DNA of 64,000 nucleotides from Blastomonas natatoria (GTDB lineage: Bacteria; Pseudomonadota; Alphaproteobacteria; Sphingomonadales; Sphingomonadaceae), in NCBI RefSeq assembly GCF_003201955.1, contig NZ_QJJM01000005.1, positions 62,001-126,000 on the forward strand, given 5' to 3'. Positions 1 through 8,522 of this stretch are shown piece by piece (the stretch's first letter is position 1; each line of letters begins with the position of its first letter). A program made the translations under genes and the position numbers. The notes beneath the pieces are model-generated. The model saw only the letters and a list, made by a program, of their open reading frames with translations, was not told where the DNA came from and did no database searches.

Positions 1-483
1 CGCCTTGGAGGCCGAATAGGGCGAATTGGGCGCATAGGCAGTGGTCTCGCTGAACGCGGCATCATCGGGACCGAGCGAGCCATAGACCTCGTCGGTCGAG
101 ACATGGTGGAAGCGGTGCGGACGGCCCGTGCCCTTGTCCAGCCATGCGGCCTTGGCGGCCTTGAGCAAGCTGTGCGTGCCGACGACATTGGTCGTGACAA
201 AGGCATCGGGCCCGGTGATCGAGCGGTCGACATGGCTTTCGGCGGCAAAGTGGACGATGGTATCGATCTGGTGATCGGCGATCAGCTTCGAGACCAGATC
301 GGTGTCGCAAATATCGCCCTCGACCAGCTCGACGCCATCGAGCCCGTCCAGATTGGCGCGGTTGCCGGCATAGGTCAGCGCGTCGAGCACCACGATGCCG
401 TCGCCCGGCTCGACCTTGCGCCAGCGGTGAACGAAATTGGCACCGATAAATCCGGCACCGCCGGTCACGATCAGATTGGCCAT
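1..483 (-). CDS. rfbB: dTDP-glucose 4,6-dehydratase, 3' end outside window
   Basis: Cytoplasmic SDR enzyme that converts dTDP-glucose to dTDP-4-keto-6-deoxyglucose, the second step towards dTDP-L-rhamnose. The visible N-terminal 161 residues begin MANLIVTGGAGFIG, with the Rossmann GGAGFIG motif at residues 8-14. They continue through HVSTDEVYG and run out of the window inside the catalytic YSASK motif. The other half of the protein lies to the left of position 1. The ATG at 483 is chosen because it sits directly before the Rossmann motif. It is the last gene of the rfbA-C-D-B set and is separated from rfbD by about 130 bases without an obvious gene. The identity is very secure; only the length is unknown. 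Confidence 0.95.
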   Translation of the reverse strand, partial: MANLIVTGGAGFIGANFVHRWRKVEPGDGIVVLDALTYAGNRANLDGLDGVELVEGDICDTDLVSKLIADHQIDTIVHFAAESHVDRSITGPDAFVTTNVVGTHSLLKAAKAAWLDKGTGRPHRFHHVSTDEVYGSLGPDDAAFSETTAYAPNSPYSASKA

Positions 484-612
484 CAGTATCTACTCTTCTC
501 TACAAACGCATGGCGGCAAGCGGATGCCCAATGCTGCGCCGCAGCAAGAGCGTGCGGCTAGCATGCCTCTGTCCGGTTCACAACCGCGCAACAACCACAT
601 CGGCACGATCGC

Positions 613-1470
613 TTATCCGTTCCGGGCGATTTCGCGCAGCATGATGCGCAGGTTGCTGCGCCAGTGCGGCGCGGGACCGCCGAGCGCGGCATAGGCGCTG
701 GTCTTGTCGAGCACCGAATAATGCGGACGGCGTGCCGGTGTCGGGTAATCGGAAGTGGCAATGGGCATGACGGGCACGGCCTTGTCGAGCAGACCGATGG
801 CCAGCGCCTCCTCCTGGATCGCGACGGCAAAATCGTACCAGCTGGCCGCGCCTGCGTCGGTATAATGGTGGATGCCGGTGACACCCCGGGCCGCCAGCGT
901 CCACAAGGCCCTGGCGAGGTCCGGCGCATAGGTCGGCGTGCCGATCTGGTCGGCGACGACGCGGACCTCTGGCCGTTCCTTCATGAGGCGCAGCATGGTG
1001 CGGACGAAATTACCGCCAGTGGGTGCATAGACCCAGGCTGTGCGCACGATCAGGGCATCCGGTCCCGCTGCCTGTTCGCCCGCCAGCTTGGTGCGGCCAT
1101 AGGCGCTGACCGGATTGGGTGCAGCATCAGGGGCATAGGGTATGCCCGAGGTGCCATCGAACACGAAATCGGTCGAGACATGGATGAACCGCGCGCCAAC
1201 CGAGCGCGCCGCATCCGCCAGCGTGCCCACGGCAGTGCCGTTGACGACCAGCGCCAGCGCCTCCTCACTCTCCGCCTTGTCGACCGCTGTATAGGCGGCG
1301 GCATTGAACAGGGTGGCGGGTTTCACGTCGCTGACACAGGCACGCAAGGCGTCAGCATCGCCGATGTCGAGCGTGTCGATATCGTGGCTGACGATCTCCG
1401 CATCCGCAGGCGCAGTGGCAGCCAGTCCCCGGCCGAGCTGGCCCTTGCCGCCGACGATCAGCACCTTCAT
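613..1470 (-). CDS. rfbD: dTDP-4-dehydrorhamnose reductase
   Basis: Reduces dTDP-4-keto-L-rhamnose to dTDP-L-rhamnose with NAD(P)H, the last step of the pathway. The 285-residue protein has the N-terminal nucleotide-binding motif GGKGQLG (residues 7-13), the family signature STDFVFDGT, and the catalytic YGRTK (Tyr-x-x-x-Lys), all expected for RmlD. Length is normal for the family. Its ATG overlaps the rfbC stop by four bases (ATGA), so the two are translationally coupled. The product would feed rhamnose to glycosyltransferases of the polysaccharide locus, which are not in the visible part of the window. Confidence 0.96.
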   Translation of the reverse strand: MKVLIVGGKGQLGRGLAATAPADAEIVSHDIDTLDIGDADALRACVSDVKPATLFNAAAYTAVDKAESEEALALVVNGTAVGTLADAARSVGARFIHVSTDFVFDGTSGIPYAPDAAPNPVSAYGRTKLAGEQAAGPDALIVRTAWVYAPTGGNFVRTMLRLMKERPEVRVVADQIGTPTYAPDLARALWTLAARGVTGIHHYTDAGAASWYDFAVAIQEEALAIGLLDKAVPVMPIATSDYPTPARRPHYSVLDKTSAYAALGGPAPHWRSNLRIMLREIARNG

Positions 1471-2012
1471 GCGTAAGCCCTGATCTGATCGAACGGCGTC
1501 CCCTCGCGATCCTTCGCCGAAAGCTGCGGCTCGATTCCGTCCAGCGGCCAGTCGATGCCCACCGCAGGGTCATTCCATTGCAGCGACTGTTCTGCCGAAG
1601 GATCGTAGAGCGAGGTGCACTTGTAGAGAAAGTCGGTGCCGTCCTCGAGCGTCAGGAACCCGTGGCCGAAGCCGGGTGGTACCCAGAACATCTTCTTGTT
1701 CGCGGCCGACAGCTCCAGCCCGAACCATTGGCCATAATGCGGCGAGGAGCGGCGCAGATCGACTGCGACGTCCCAGACCGCGCCCGAGACCACGCGCACC
1801 AGCTTGCCCTGGGGATTGGGATTCTGGAAATGGATGCCGCGCAGCACGCCCTTGGCGGAGCGGCTGTGGTTGTCCTGGACGAAGGTCCAGTCCAGACCCG
1901 CCTCGGCAAAGCGGCCCTCGTTCCAGCTTTCGAGGAAGAAGCCGCGTTCGTCGCCGAACACCTTGGGTTCGATGACCAGCGGGCCCGGGATATCGACTGA
2001 GGTTACGATCAC
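1467..2012 (-). CDS. rfbC: dTDP-4-dehydrorhamnose 3,5-epimerase
   Basis: Epimerises dTDP-4-keto-6-deoxyglucose at C3 and C5. The cupin-fold enzyme shows [10 protein letters not shown] with the catalytic His, the PPGFGHGF strand and the YKCTSLYDP segment with the conserved Tyr. The open frame extends further upstream, but that part overlaps rfbA. The GTG at 2012 overlaps the rfbA stop as GTGA and gives [16 protein letters not shown], the normal N-terminus of RmlC, for a 181-residue protein of normal size. Together with the ATGA overlap into rfbD this makes rfbA-C-D one coupled unit. Confidence 0.95.
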   Translation of the reverse strand: MIVTSVDIPGPLVIEPKVFGDERGFFLESWNEGRFAEAGLDWTFVQDNHSRSAKGVLRGIHFQNPNPQGKLVRVVSGAVWDVAVDLRRSSPHYGQWFGLELSAANKKMFWVPPGFGHGFLTLEDGTDFLYKCTSLYDPSAEQSLQWNDPAVGIDWPLDGIEPQLSAKDREGTPFDQIRAYA

Positions 2013-2899
2013 CAGACCTGCCCCTTGTTCCTGAGCAGCTGCACCAGATAATCGCCATAGCCGCTCTTGCGCAGCGGCGTTGCAATCCGCTCGAGCTGGG
2101 CGTCGTCGATAAATCCGCTTCGCCACGCAATCTCCTCGGGACAGCAGATCTTGAGTCCCTGACGCTCCTCGGTCACGCGGACATAGAGCGCGGCATCGAG
2201 CAGCGATCCGTGCGTGCCGGTATCGAGCCAGGCATAGCCGCGGCCCATGATCTCGACCGAAAGCTCTCCAGCTTCCAGATAGAGCCGGTTGAGGTCGGTA
2301 ATCTCGAGCTCGCCGCGCGGCGAGGGCTTGAGATCGCGCGCGAGCTCGACCGCGCGTCCGTCATAGAAATAGAGCCCCGTGACCGCATAGTTGGACTTGG
2401 GATTTTCCGGCTTTTCCTCGATCGTCTCGGCCTTGCCGTTCGCATCGAACGAGACGACGCCATAGGCGCGCGCATCGCTGACATGATAGCCGAACACGGT
2501 TGCGCCTTCGGTCCGCGCATTCGCCGCAGAAAGCAGATCGACCAGGCCATGGCCGTAGAAGATATTGTCGCCCAGCACGAGCACCGAAGGATCGGTGCCA
2601 ACAAAATCCGCGCCGATATGATAGGCCTGGGCCAGACCGCCGGGATCGGGCTGGACGGCATAGGTGAGCGAGATGCCCCAGTCGCTGCCATCGCCGAGCA
2701 GCGCCTTGAACGAGGCCTGGTCGTGCGGCGTCGTGATGATCAGGATCTCGCGCACGCCTGCCAGCATCAGCGTGGAGAGCGGGTAATAGATCATCGGCTT
2801 GTCATAGACCGGCATCAGCTGCTTCGATGCCGCCTTGGTCAGCGGATGGAGCCGCGTCCCGGCGCCGCCTGCCAGTATGATGCCCTTGCGATTGTTCAC
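2009..2899 (-). CDS. rfbA: glucose-1-phosphate thymidylyltransferase
   Basis: Makes dTDP-glucose from dTTP and glucose-1-phosphate and commits carbon to dTDP-rhamnose. Residues near the start carry the nucleotidyltransferase signature [11 protein letters not shown] followed by [18 protein letters not shown], which is diagnostic for RmlA. The GTG at 2899 ([12 protein letters not shown]) is preferred over an upstream ATG at 2941: it gives 296 residues, the usual length, and a GAGGAGA ribosome-binding sequence lies upstream of it. First gene of the rfbACDB set. The 244 bases before it, down to the wzx stop, hold a plausible promoter. Confidence 0.95.
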   Translation of the reverse strand: MNNRKGIILAGGAGTRLHPLTKAASKQLMPVYDKPMIYYPLSTLMLAGVREILIITTPHDQASFKALLGDGSDWGISLTYAVQPDPGGLAQAYHIGADFVGTDPSVLVLGDNIFYGHGLVDLLSAANARTEGATVFGYHVSDARAYGVVSFDANGKAETIEEKPENPKSNYAVTGLYFYDGRAVELARDLKPSPRGELEITDLNRLYLEAGELSVEIMGRGYAWLDTGTHGSLLDAALYVRVTEERQGLKICCPEEIAWRSGFIDDAQLERIATPLRKSGYGDYLVQLLRNKGQVW

Positions 2900-3066
2900 C
2901 TTGCCCAAACCCAGTCTCCTCTTGGCCCTGCCGGGCAGCATCAGGCGGGCGCGCGGAGCGCCGTTCTGCCGGATATGCTGCTCGGTTGATACTGCCTCTC
3001 GGCCAGGCCCCTCGATCGTGAAGGCGCGTCGCAGCGCCGGATGTGCGTCACCCCGTCGGGCATGGA

Positions 3067-3094
3067 GCTATACAGCCAAGCGTAGGCCTTGCAA
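3067..3094 (-). promoter_or_regulatory. possible promoter of the rfbACDB operon
   Basis: On the minus strand, TTGCAA (3094-3089) is followed by a 16-base spacer and TATAGC (3072-3067). Each hexamer matches four of six positions of the sigma-70 consensus. It lies about 170 bases before the rfbA start in the only long gap between wzx and rfbA. This is inference from sequence alone. Confidence 0.3.
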
Positions 3095-3143
3095 GTGGGC
3101 CAGTTCGGCATGGTCGTGTCACGGGATGACTGGAAGCCACCCG

Positions 3144-4616
3144 TCAGCGCGATCGCACCAGCAGATGCCCGCCCCATGGCAGCAGCCGGGCGACCAGCTG
3201 GCGCAGCTGGTCGGGAGCTATCCACAGGCCATAACCGCCGGCAATCATCGCCATCGCGGCACCGATGGCCAGATTGACGCCCAGCGGAACCGGGGCGAGC
3301 TCGGATATGCCGAGGGCTGTCAGCAGCCAGCCGAAACAGATGATGGTCGCCAGCGGCGCTGCGATACGCCCCGCGACGAGCGACAGCAGGACATAATCGA
3401 CCGCCAGCCGGATGGCGAAGGTCACGGCCGCACCCACCAGCCCGAAACTGGTGACCGCGAAATAGAGCGCCGGGATATAGAGCGGCAGCTCTGCGAGCAG
3501 GACCTTGGTAACAAGATCGGGCCGGCCCGTCGCCTGCAGCCGGGCATAGGGCACCAGGGCCAGCGAATTGACCCAGAAGCCGATCAGCAGGATCTTTCCG
3601 ACAAAGCCGACCTCTGCCGCTATCTCTGCGCCAACCCAGAGCGACAGAAACGGGTCGAGGATGAAGATGCCAGCCACCATGATGGGGGTCATCACCGTCA
3701 TGACAGCCCGGATCGCGTCGGCCGCGAGCCGATTGGCCTCCTCCCCCGTCAGCAGCGCCAGCCGCGGAAACATCGCGTTGGTCAGCGCCATCGGCACCAC
3801 GGTGATGCGCTCGGCTAGCTGGAAGATCACCGAATAATGTCCCACGACCACGGCACCCAGGATCGCACCGATCAGGAACCGGTCCGACATGACGAGCATC
3901 GGCCCCACGATCGACGTGAGCATCACCCAGCCGCCATAGCTGAGCAGCGGCTTGACCAGCTTCCAGTCGGGACGGACCGCCTGCCCGCGCAGCAGATCGC
4001 TTCGGCAGCGCTGCCAAAGCACCAGCAACGCAATCGCCCGTGCAGCAAGAGCCGAGAGCAGCACGATCGGAAGATAGGGTCCATAAAGCCAGGCGACGGC
4101 CAGGGGCAGCAACTGGAAAAGGGTCGTCGAGATCACCGAGATGATATTGACCTCGAGAAAGCGCTCGCGCCCCTGCAGCGCACCCGTCAGCACGCCGGTG
4201 GAGGTGGCGATGGGAACCGCAAGCGCCAGCAGCGGGGCTGCGGCCAGCACTTCCGGGCGAAGCGCTTCGTCAACACGGAAGAAATGGCCGAAGAGATAGT
4301 AAGAAACCGGCCAGAAGATCAGCGCACCGATGCCCCCCATCACGCCGTTGACGCACAGTGCGGTCCAGAAAGTTGCGGCGCGATCGGCAGGATCGGCATT
4401 GCGCTGCGCGGCAATCCGCTGCGAGGTCGCCCGGCCGAGCCCCAGATCGAACAGACCGAAATAGCCGAGCAGCAGCCAGGCAATCGCCAGAACGCCGTAG
4501 CGATCGGACCCGACCAGCTTGAGGTAAACCGGCACGGTTGCGAGCGCGAGCGCGATCGGCAGCGCAGCGCCGATGAGATTGTAGGTCGTGTTGCGGGAAA
4601 CGCTCATTTTTTTCAT
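3144..4616 (-). CDS. Wzx-type polysaccharide flippase
   Basis: Integral membrane protein of the MOP/polysaccharide-synthase family, expected to flip undecaprenyl-linked repeat units across the inner membrane. The protein of about 490 residues is almost entirely hydrophobic helices (12-14 predicted segments), beginning SVSRNTTYNLIGAALPIALA with the typical first helix, and contains YGVLAIAWLLLGYFGLFDLG, typical of the family. The ATG at 4616 is chosen over the longer frame because GGAG lies six bases upstream of it. It is on the same strand as rfbACDB but 244 bases away, and divergent from the Wzy-like gene at 4730. The substrate cannot be read from sequence. Confidence 0.85.
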   Translation of the reverse strand: MKKMSVSRNTTYNLIGAALPIALALATVPVYLKLVGSDRYGVLAIAWLLLGYFGLFDLGLGRATSQRIAAQRNADPADRAATFWTALCVNGVMGGIGALIFWPVSYYLFGHFFRVDEALRPEVLAAAPLLALAVPIATSTGVLTGALQGRERFLEVNIISVISTTLFQLLPLAVAWLYGPYLPIVLLSALAARAIALLVLWQRCRSDLLRGQAVRPDWKLVKPLLSYGGWVMLTSIVGPMLVMSDRFLIGAILGAVVVGHYSVIFQLAERITVVPMALTNAMFPRLALLTGEEANRLAADAIRAVMTVMTPIMVAGIFILDPFLSLWVGAEIAAEVGFVGKILLIGFWVNSLALVPYARLQATGRPDLVTKVLLAELPLYIPALYFAVTSFGLVGAAVTFAIRLAVDYVLLSLVAGRIAAPLATIICFGWLLTALGISELAPVPLGVNLAIGAAMAMIAGGYGLWIAPDQLRQLVARLLPWGGHLLVRSR

Positions 4617-4729
4617 CCTGCGCTCCACAGAGGAAGCAGCCCCGCCGGTCAGTTTATGAGAGCGGTGAACCAAACTCCTCGATCCACCACCGATAATCAT
4701 CCTGGCGTATCGGCGCGGATAAGCGCTCT

Positions 4730-6193
4730 ATGGCGAGGTGCACAAGGCCAGAGTTGGGACTGTTAAAAAATGGACGAGCCGTGACCTTCGAAGTTTGCAA
4801 ACGGCAACGCCTTCATGGTACGCGTCCCGCTATCACCCCCCCAAACGGAATTTCAGTCTTGCACGCACCAACCTATGCTCCCGTACGCGGCCATGGCTAT
4901 CACCCACCAGCACGACCAAATACGCTGTTTGCCATTGGGGGGTTCGGAAACGCATATCTTACAATCGCTGCCATAGCAACGACGCTATTCTTTTATGCAT
5001 TTATTGCAGACTTGCTTGGACCTGCCGGTGAAGGAATTCGGCTCTCTGCCATCATAGTCTCAGCTTTTGTAGCAATGCTTGGCGCCACAATTTGTGTTTT
5101 TCGGGGTCTTTTCTTACCGGCGCTTGTGTCTTTCATTAGCATGCTGGCCATATTTGCTTCCTTATACATTTTCTCGATTAATTCTGGCGTTCCGTTTACT
5201 TTCAATTCCGGTGGAGAGTACGTAGGAATCGCCTTCACTGGCCTATTTTATTTGACTCTTCATGATCGAACTTTCGGACGCCTTTTGAACTGGTTCTTCA
5301 ATTTGTGCATTGGCTATGCGTTGTTTTATATTTTGGCGTCACTAGCGCTGAGATTTGGGTATCTTGATACTGGTGGCGTCACGCGCGGGATCGCAAGCGC
5401 TGACGATGCCGGACGAAGCGACCGACTACACTCTGCAGCGCTGCTGCTTGTCTATGGTACAACCTATACGATCGTCAAAATCAGAACCAATTTCCGATTA
5501 TTGCACACGATCTGGGCTGCGATCTTTGCCTTGGCCTGGTGGCTAACGGAATCAAGAGCCATCGTCGTCGTATCGATCCCGGTTATCGTAGCCTATCTGA
5601 TTTTGCCAAAGGCTGAATTAATTGGTCGCCTCGCATTTTCAGTTTTCATGGTGGGCGTAATTGCCTCGCTAATTATCTTGATCGAGCCTAACTGGAATCC
5701 ATATTTATATTTTGGTGATCAGTCAGCAAGTGTACGAACCAACTCGATTGATATCGCATCCCAAAGGGTTTGGGAATATTTGGGCACCGGAGCTGGAATT
5801 TCTTTTGGCATCGAGGGGTATCGACCTATCAGTGGAATTACCTATTTTTACCCCGTTGACATTGGCTTAATTGGCATCCTGTTTATGTATGGGATATTAG
5901 GCTTTCTCGTTTATATTCTGATTTGCTTTCTCGGGTGTACAAGTTACAAGCGCATTGTATCATTAGGCTACACAAGCGATATGGCCTCAGCCGTTGTCCT
6001 CACAGCCATTATACTTAGTGCATATAGCTTACAGACACCAATCTATAACGGTGGTTCGTCAGGCGTGTTATTCGCCACAATGTTCTTTGCTATCGCCTTG
6101 GCTTATTCTGCTACCTACAGAGCGATGAACCGTAGGCACTTGGCCGCACGCTCGAACTCTCCTGCCAAGAAATTTTGCGAAACAGCAAGTTAA
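4730..6193 (+). CDS. Wzy-like O-antigen/exopolysaccharide polymerase
   Basis: Very hydrophobic protein of up to 487 residues with about 11-12 membrane segments and a long periplasmic loop (roughly residues 335-390, including GDQSASVRTNSIDIASQRVW), the layout of Wzy polymerases. Sequence conservation in this family is poor, so the call rests on topology and on position in a wzx/wza/wzc locus. The start is uncertain: the first 55 residues look non-membrane and basic, and a TTG near 4859 or a later codon could be used. The gene is visibly richer in A+T than its neighbours and opposite in orientation to the surrounding locus, both signs of acquired DNA. Its TAA abuts the stop of the next gene inside TTAATTAA. 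Confidence 0.7.
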   Translation: MARCTRPELGLLKNGRAVTFEVCKRQRLHGTRPAITPPNGISVLHAPTYAPVRGHGYHPPARPNTLFAIGGFGNAYLTIAAIATTLFFYAFIADLLGPAGEGIRLSAIIVSAFVAMLGATICVFRGLFLPALVSFISMLAIFASLYIFSINSGVPFTFNSGGEYVGIAFTGLFYLTLHDRTFGRLLNWFFNLCIGYALFYILASLALRFGYLDTGGVTRGIASADDAGRSDRLHSAALLLVYGTTYTIVKIRTNFRLLHTIWAAIFALAWWLTESRAIVVVSIPVIVAYLILPKAELIGRLAFSVFMVGVIASLIILIEPNWNPYLYFGDQSASVRTNSIDIASQRVWEYLGTGAGISFGIEGYRPISGITYFYPVDIGLIGILFMYGILGFLVYILICFLGCTSYKRIVSLGYTSDMASAVVLTAIILSAYSLQTPIYNGGSSGVLFATMFFAIALAYSATYRAMNRRHLAARSNSPAKKFCETAS

Positions 6194-7243
6194 TTAAAAT
6201 CGCTTGGCAACCTGAAGCGCCGGCTTTTCAACGAAGTGCCAGGAAACGACTGCAAGGAAGATGGTAATCGGCAACGCTGTCGCGATATTTTCAGCAGGAG
6301 ACATCGCACCTTTGCTCATATGGACCATAAGACCTTGCACGGGAAATGCGTAAATATATATCCCGTAGGAATAGTCGCCGAGCCTATTATAGGCAAGCAA
6401 ACATGTGCTTGCCGTGTATGCTAGCAATATCGTTGTATACGAAAGAGCCAGAGCAACAAAGACGGGATAGATTTTTGTGTCATGGCAAAAAAAAGCAATT
6501 GCCAAGATTATACACGCCCAAAAAGGTGAGAGAATTATTTCATTTTTCCAGGCATAAAATGCCATTCCGAACGAGAACGGTAGTGCAAATTCTACAAATA
6601 TGTCGATCCGTGGACTAATCGAGTAGTCTTGGATGTTCAATACGACAAGGAAAGCCATCATGGCTACCGTGATCATTCGGAGAATTCGGATATTTTTGAA
6701 TCCGCCCAGTAGCCCGAAGGCAAGTATAACGCCGTAGCACATCGCCTCATAGGCTAAAGTCCAGATTGACCCCTCAACATCTTGCATCGGGTTGGTCTGG
6801 AAGACACCGGGCAGTCTATATTGCGGTGAAATCAGGATTGCGTTCTTAACAATGAATTCATAAACGCCTGCATTTGAAAAGTATATTGCAGGCGGGAGAC
6901 TAGAAACCAGTGGCCCCATGATTATTGCAATCAAAACAACAGAGATAAAAAGGCCAGGAATTAGTCGTAAAAATCGTGCGATCACATACTTCTTGGGTGA
7001 CCTAGAGCGATCATAGCTAGCAGTAATTAAAAAACCGGAGATCGCAAAAAAAATCAGCACCGCAAGCTGACCCAGCGTGTAGCCAACAACGCGCTCGACT
7101 GGTTCCACGGAGCCCATCCCAAGAGCTATCGGCCATGCATGCGAAACTAGGACAGCAACAGCGGCAATTGCCCGGATGAGATTGAGATGGTTATCCCTCG
7201 CTGACATCGATTCAGCAAGGGTCCGCCTTGGCTTTGCAGTCAT
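6194..7243 (-). CDS. acyltransferase 3 family membrane protein (OafA/ExoZ-like)
   Basis: Integral membrane O-acyltransferase expected to acetylate or otherwise acylate sugars of the surface polysaccharide. The 349-residue protein has about ten hydrophobic helices. It shows LNLIRAIAAVAVLVSHAWP (conserved Arg and catalytic-type His), FFAISGFLI and the RFLRLIPGLF motif, all typical of PF01757. It is convergent with the Wzy-like gene, with no bases between the two stops, and shares its AT-rich composition; the two look like one imported cassette. An internal ATG at 7207 is an alternative start. Confidence 0.88.
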   Translation of the reverse strand: MTAKPRRTLAESMSARDNHLNLIRAIAAVAVLVSHAWPIALGMGSVEPVERVVGYTLGQLAVLIFFAISGFLITASYDRSRSPKKYVIARFLRLIPGLFISVVLIAIIMGPLVSSLPPAIYFSNAGVYEFIVKNAILISPQYRLPGVFQTNPMQDVEGSIWTLAYEAMCYGVILAFGLLGGFKNIRILRMITVAMMAFLVVLNIQDYSISPRIDIFVEFALPFSFGMAFYAWKNEIILSPFWACIILAIAFFCHDTKIYPVFVALALSYTTILLAYTASTCLLAYNRLGDYSYGIYIYAFPVQGLMVHMSKGAMSPAENIATALPITIFLAVVSWHFVEKPALQVAKRF

Positions 7244-7291
7244 TTCGCAGTTCGCCCCGTGCGCAGAGTGTAAGTGTATTTCGGTTTCAAC

Positions 7292-8506
7292 CTATCTCGT
7301 AGCCGGGAAAGGGGCTAGGCTTGGAGCTCCAACTCTTAATTCTACCGGGAACTGAGAATCGCCGCCGATCACCCGCCCTGTGAGCAAGATGAGGCTGCAA
7401 CTGGCGGGAACCATGATAGGCTCGCTGCGTACGCCGTTTCCGGCTGGTGCGGACGTGTCGGATTGCCAAAGTCGTTCAGGCAGATTCTTGTTGATGCAAT
7501 CTACGGTCCAGCCAAGGTTTCCCTTGTTCAACGTACCGACGGCCGACATGTCGTACTTCAGCTCATAAGTGCGGCCGCCTTCGATCATCAAAGCGCGCTC
7601 CGCAAAGGCACCAGCGGCCAGCGGCGACACCTGGATTGTCAGGCGACCCTGCGCATCGAGCGTGGAACTGATTTCCGCCGACTGCGGAAAGGTCCAGGAC
7701 AACCGCCCCATTCGCGGGTCAAGCGTACTTGGCCCCCAGGCAGCCTTGCGGAACGCGGCCAAGTTTAGATCTGGGAACACCGTCTGAGCCAGTAAAAGTG
7801 CGCTTGCGTCCTCGTTCTGTCGGGCCAGTCGCAGGATGATGTCGGCGAGTGCCTCATTAAATCCGTTATCAATCATGCTGGTAGCCACGGGCAGCACTAG
7901 CCTGTAGGCGTCATTGACATTCGTCCCAGCTGCAGTGCCGACAAATGGTATTGTCCAGCTTGCCTGCCGGATGATGTAAGGGCGTATGGCAGCTCGAAAA
8001 TCAGCCTGCGCCAGTGACTTGGTCATCTGCGGAAACAGCACCTTCTGCAGCTCCGGGCGCACGAGCATTGCTGCATTGTAATGCTTGACCGCCTCGGCAG
8101 GCAGGCGATTGCGGCGATAGTACTCCCCCAACCACAGCTCGGTAATGCTGTCGCGTCGTGATACCCGGTCGGCCATTCGCATGGCCCGCAAGGCGGACGG
8201 CACATCGCCGGCAACTTCCGCCTGGACACCAAGCGTGCGCAACAGAGTCCGGTTGAGCGGATCGCGCTGAAGCGCCAGCCGGGCATTGGCCGCATCGTCT
8301 GGCGTCGCAGCAAACTGATTCCGCGCCACCATGCGGTCATTCATGACGGAGGCCACTGTCCCCGGATCTGTCGGCCTGGACCGGTAAGCCGCTTCGGGAT
8401 TGGCCCGCCGCTGGTTGGATGCCAGCGAGTGGTCAAAAGCCCAATAGGCAAGCACCAGCGCCACAAAAGCTAGTGGCCAACGCGTCGCGCGCAGCATAGC
8501 AGACAT
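7292..8506 (-). CDS. membrane-anchored TPR-like protein of the polysaccharide locus
   Basis: A protein of about 404 residues with one N-terminal membrane helix (WPLAFVALVLAYWAF) and a periplasmic remainder. Residues 60-190 contain helix pairs of tetratricopeptide type (ARLALQRDPLNRTLLRTLG and similar), followed by a beta-rich C-terminal half. I do not recognise a named family. Position directly behind wzc (16 bases apart, same strand) suggests a role in polymer assembly or export. The longer frame starting at 8572 is rejected because its first residues (MAMAMAMV) come from reading the wzc repeat in another frame. The ATG at 8506 or GTG at 8509 fits better. Confidence 0.6.
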   Translation of the reverse strand: MSAMLRATRWPLAFVALVLAYWAFDHSLASNQRRANPEAAYRSRPTDPGTVASVMNDRMVARNQFAATPDDAANARLALQRDPLNRTLLRTLGVQAEVAGDVPSALRAMRMADRVSRRDSITELWLGEYYRRNRLPAEAVKHYNAAMLVRPELQKVLFPQMTKSLAQADFRAAIRPYIIRQASWTIPFVGTAAGTNVNDAYRLVLPVATSMIDNGFNEALADIILRLARQNEDASALLLAQTVFPDLNLAAFRKAAWGPSTLDPRMGRLSWTFPQSAEISSTLDAQGRLTIQVSPLAAGAFAERALMIEGGRTYELKYDMSAVGTLNKGNLGWTVDCINKNLPERLWQSDTSAPAGNGVRSEPIMVPASCSLILLTGRVIGGDSQFPVELRVGAPSLAPFPATR

Positions 8507-8522
8507 CACGCGTCCGCCACGC

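Noticed and set aside
2941-3111. 56-residue minus-strand frame before rfbA
   Set aside because: No ribosome site or family; it overlaps the putative rfbA promoter.
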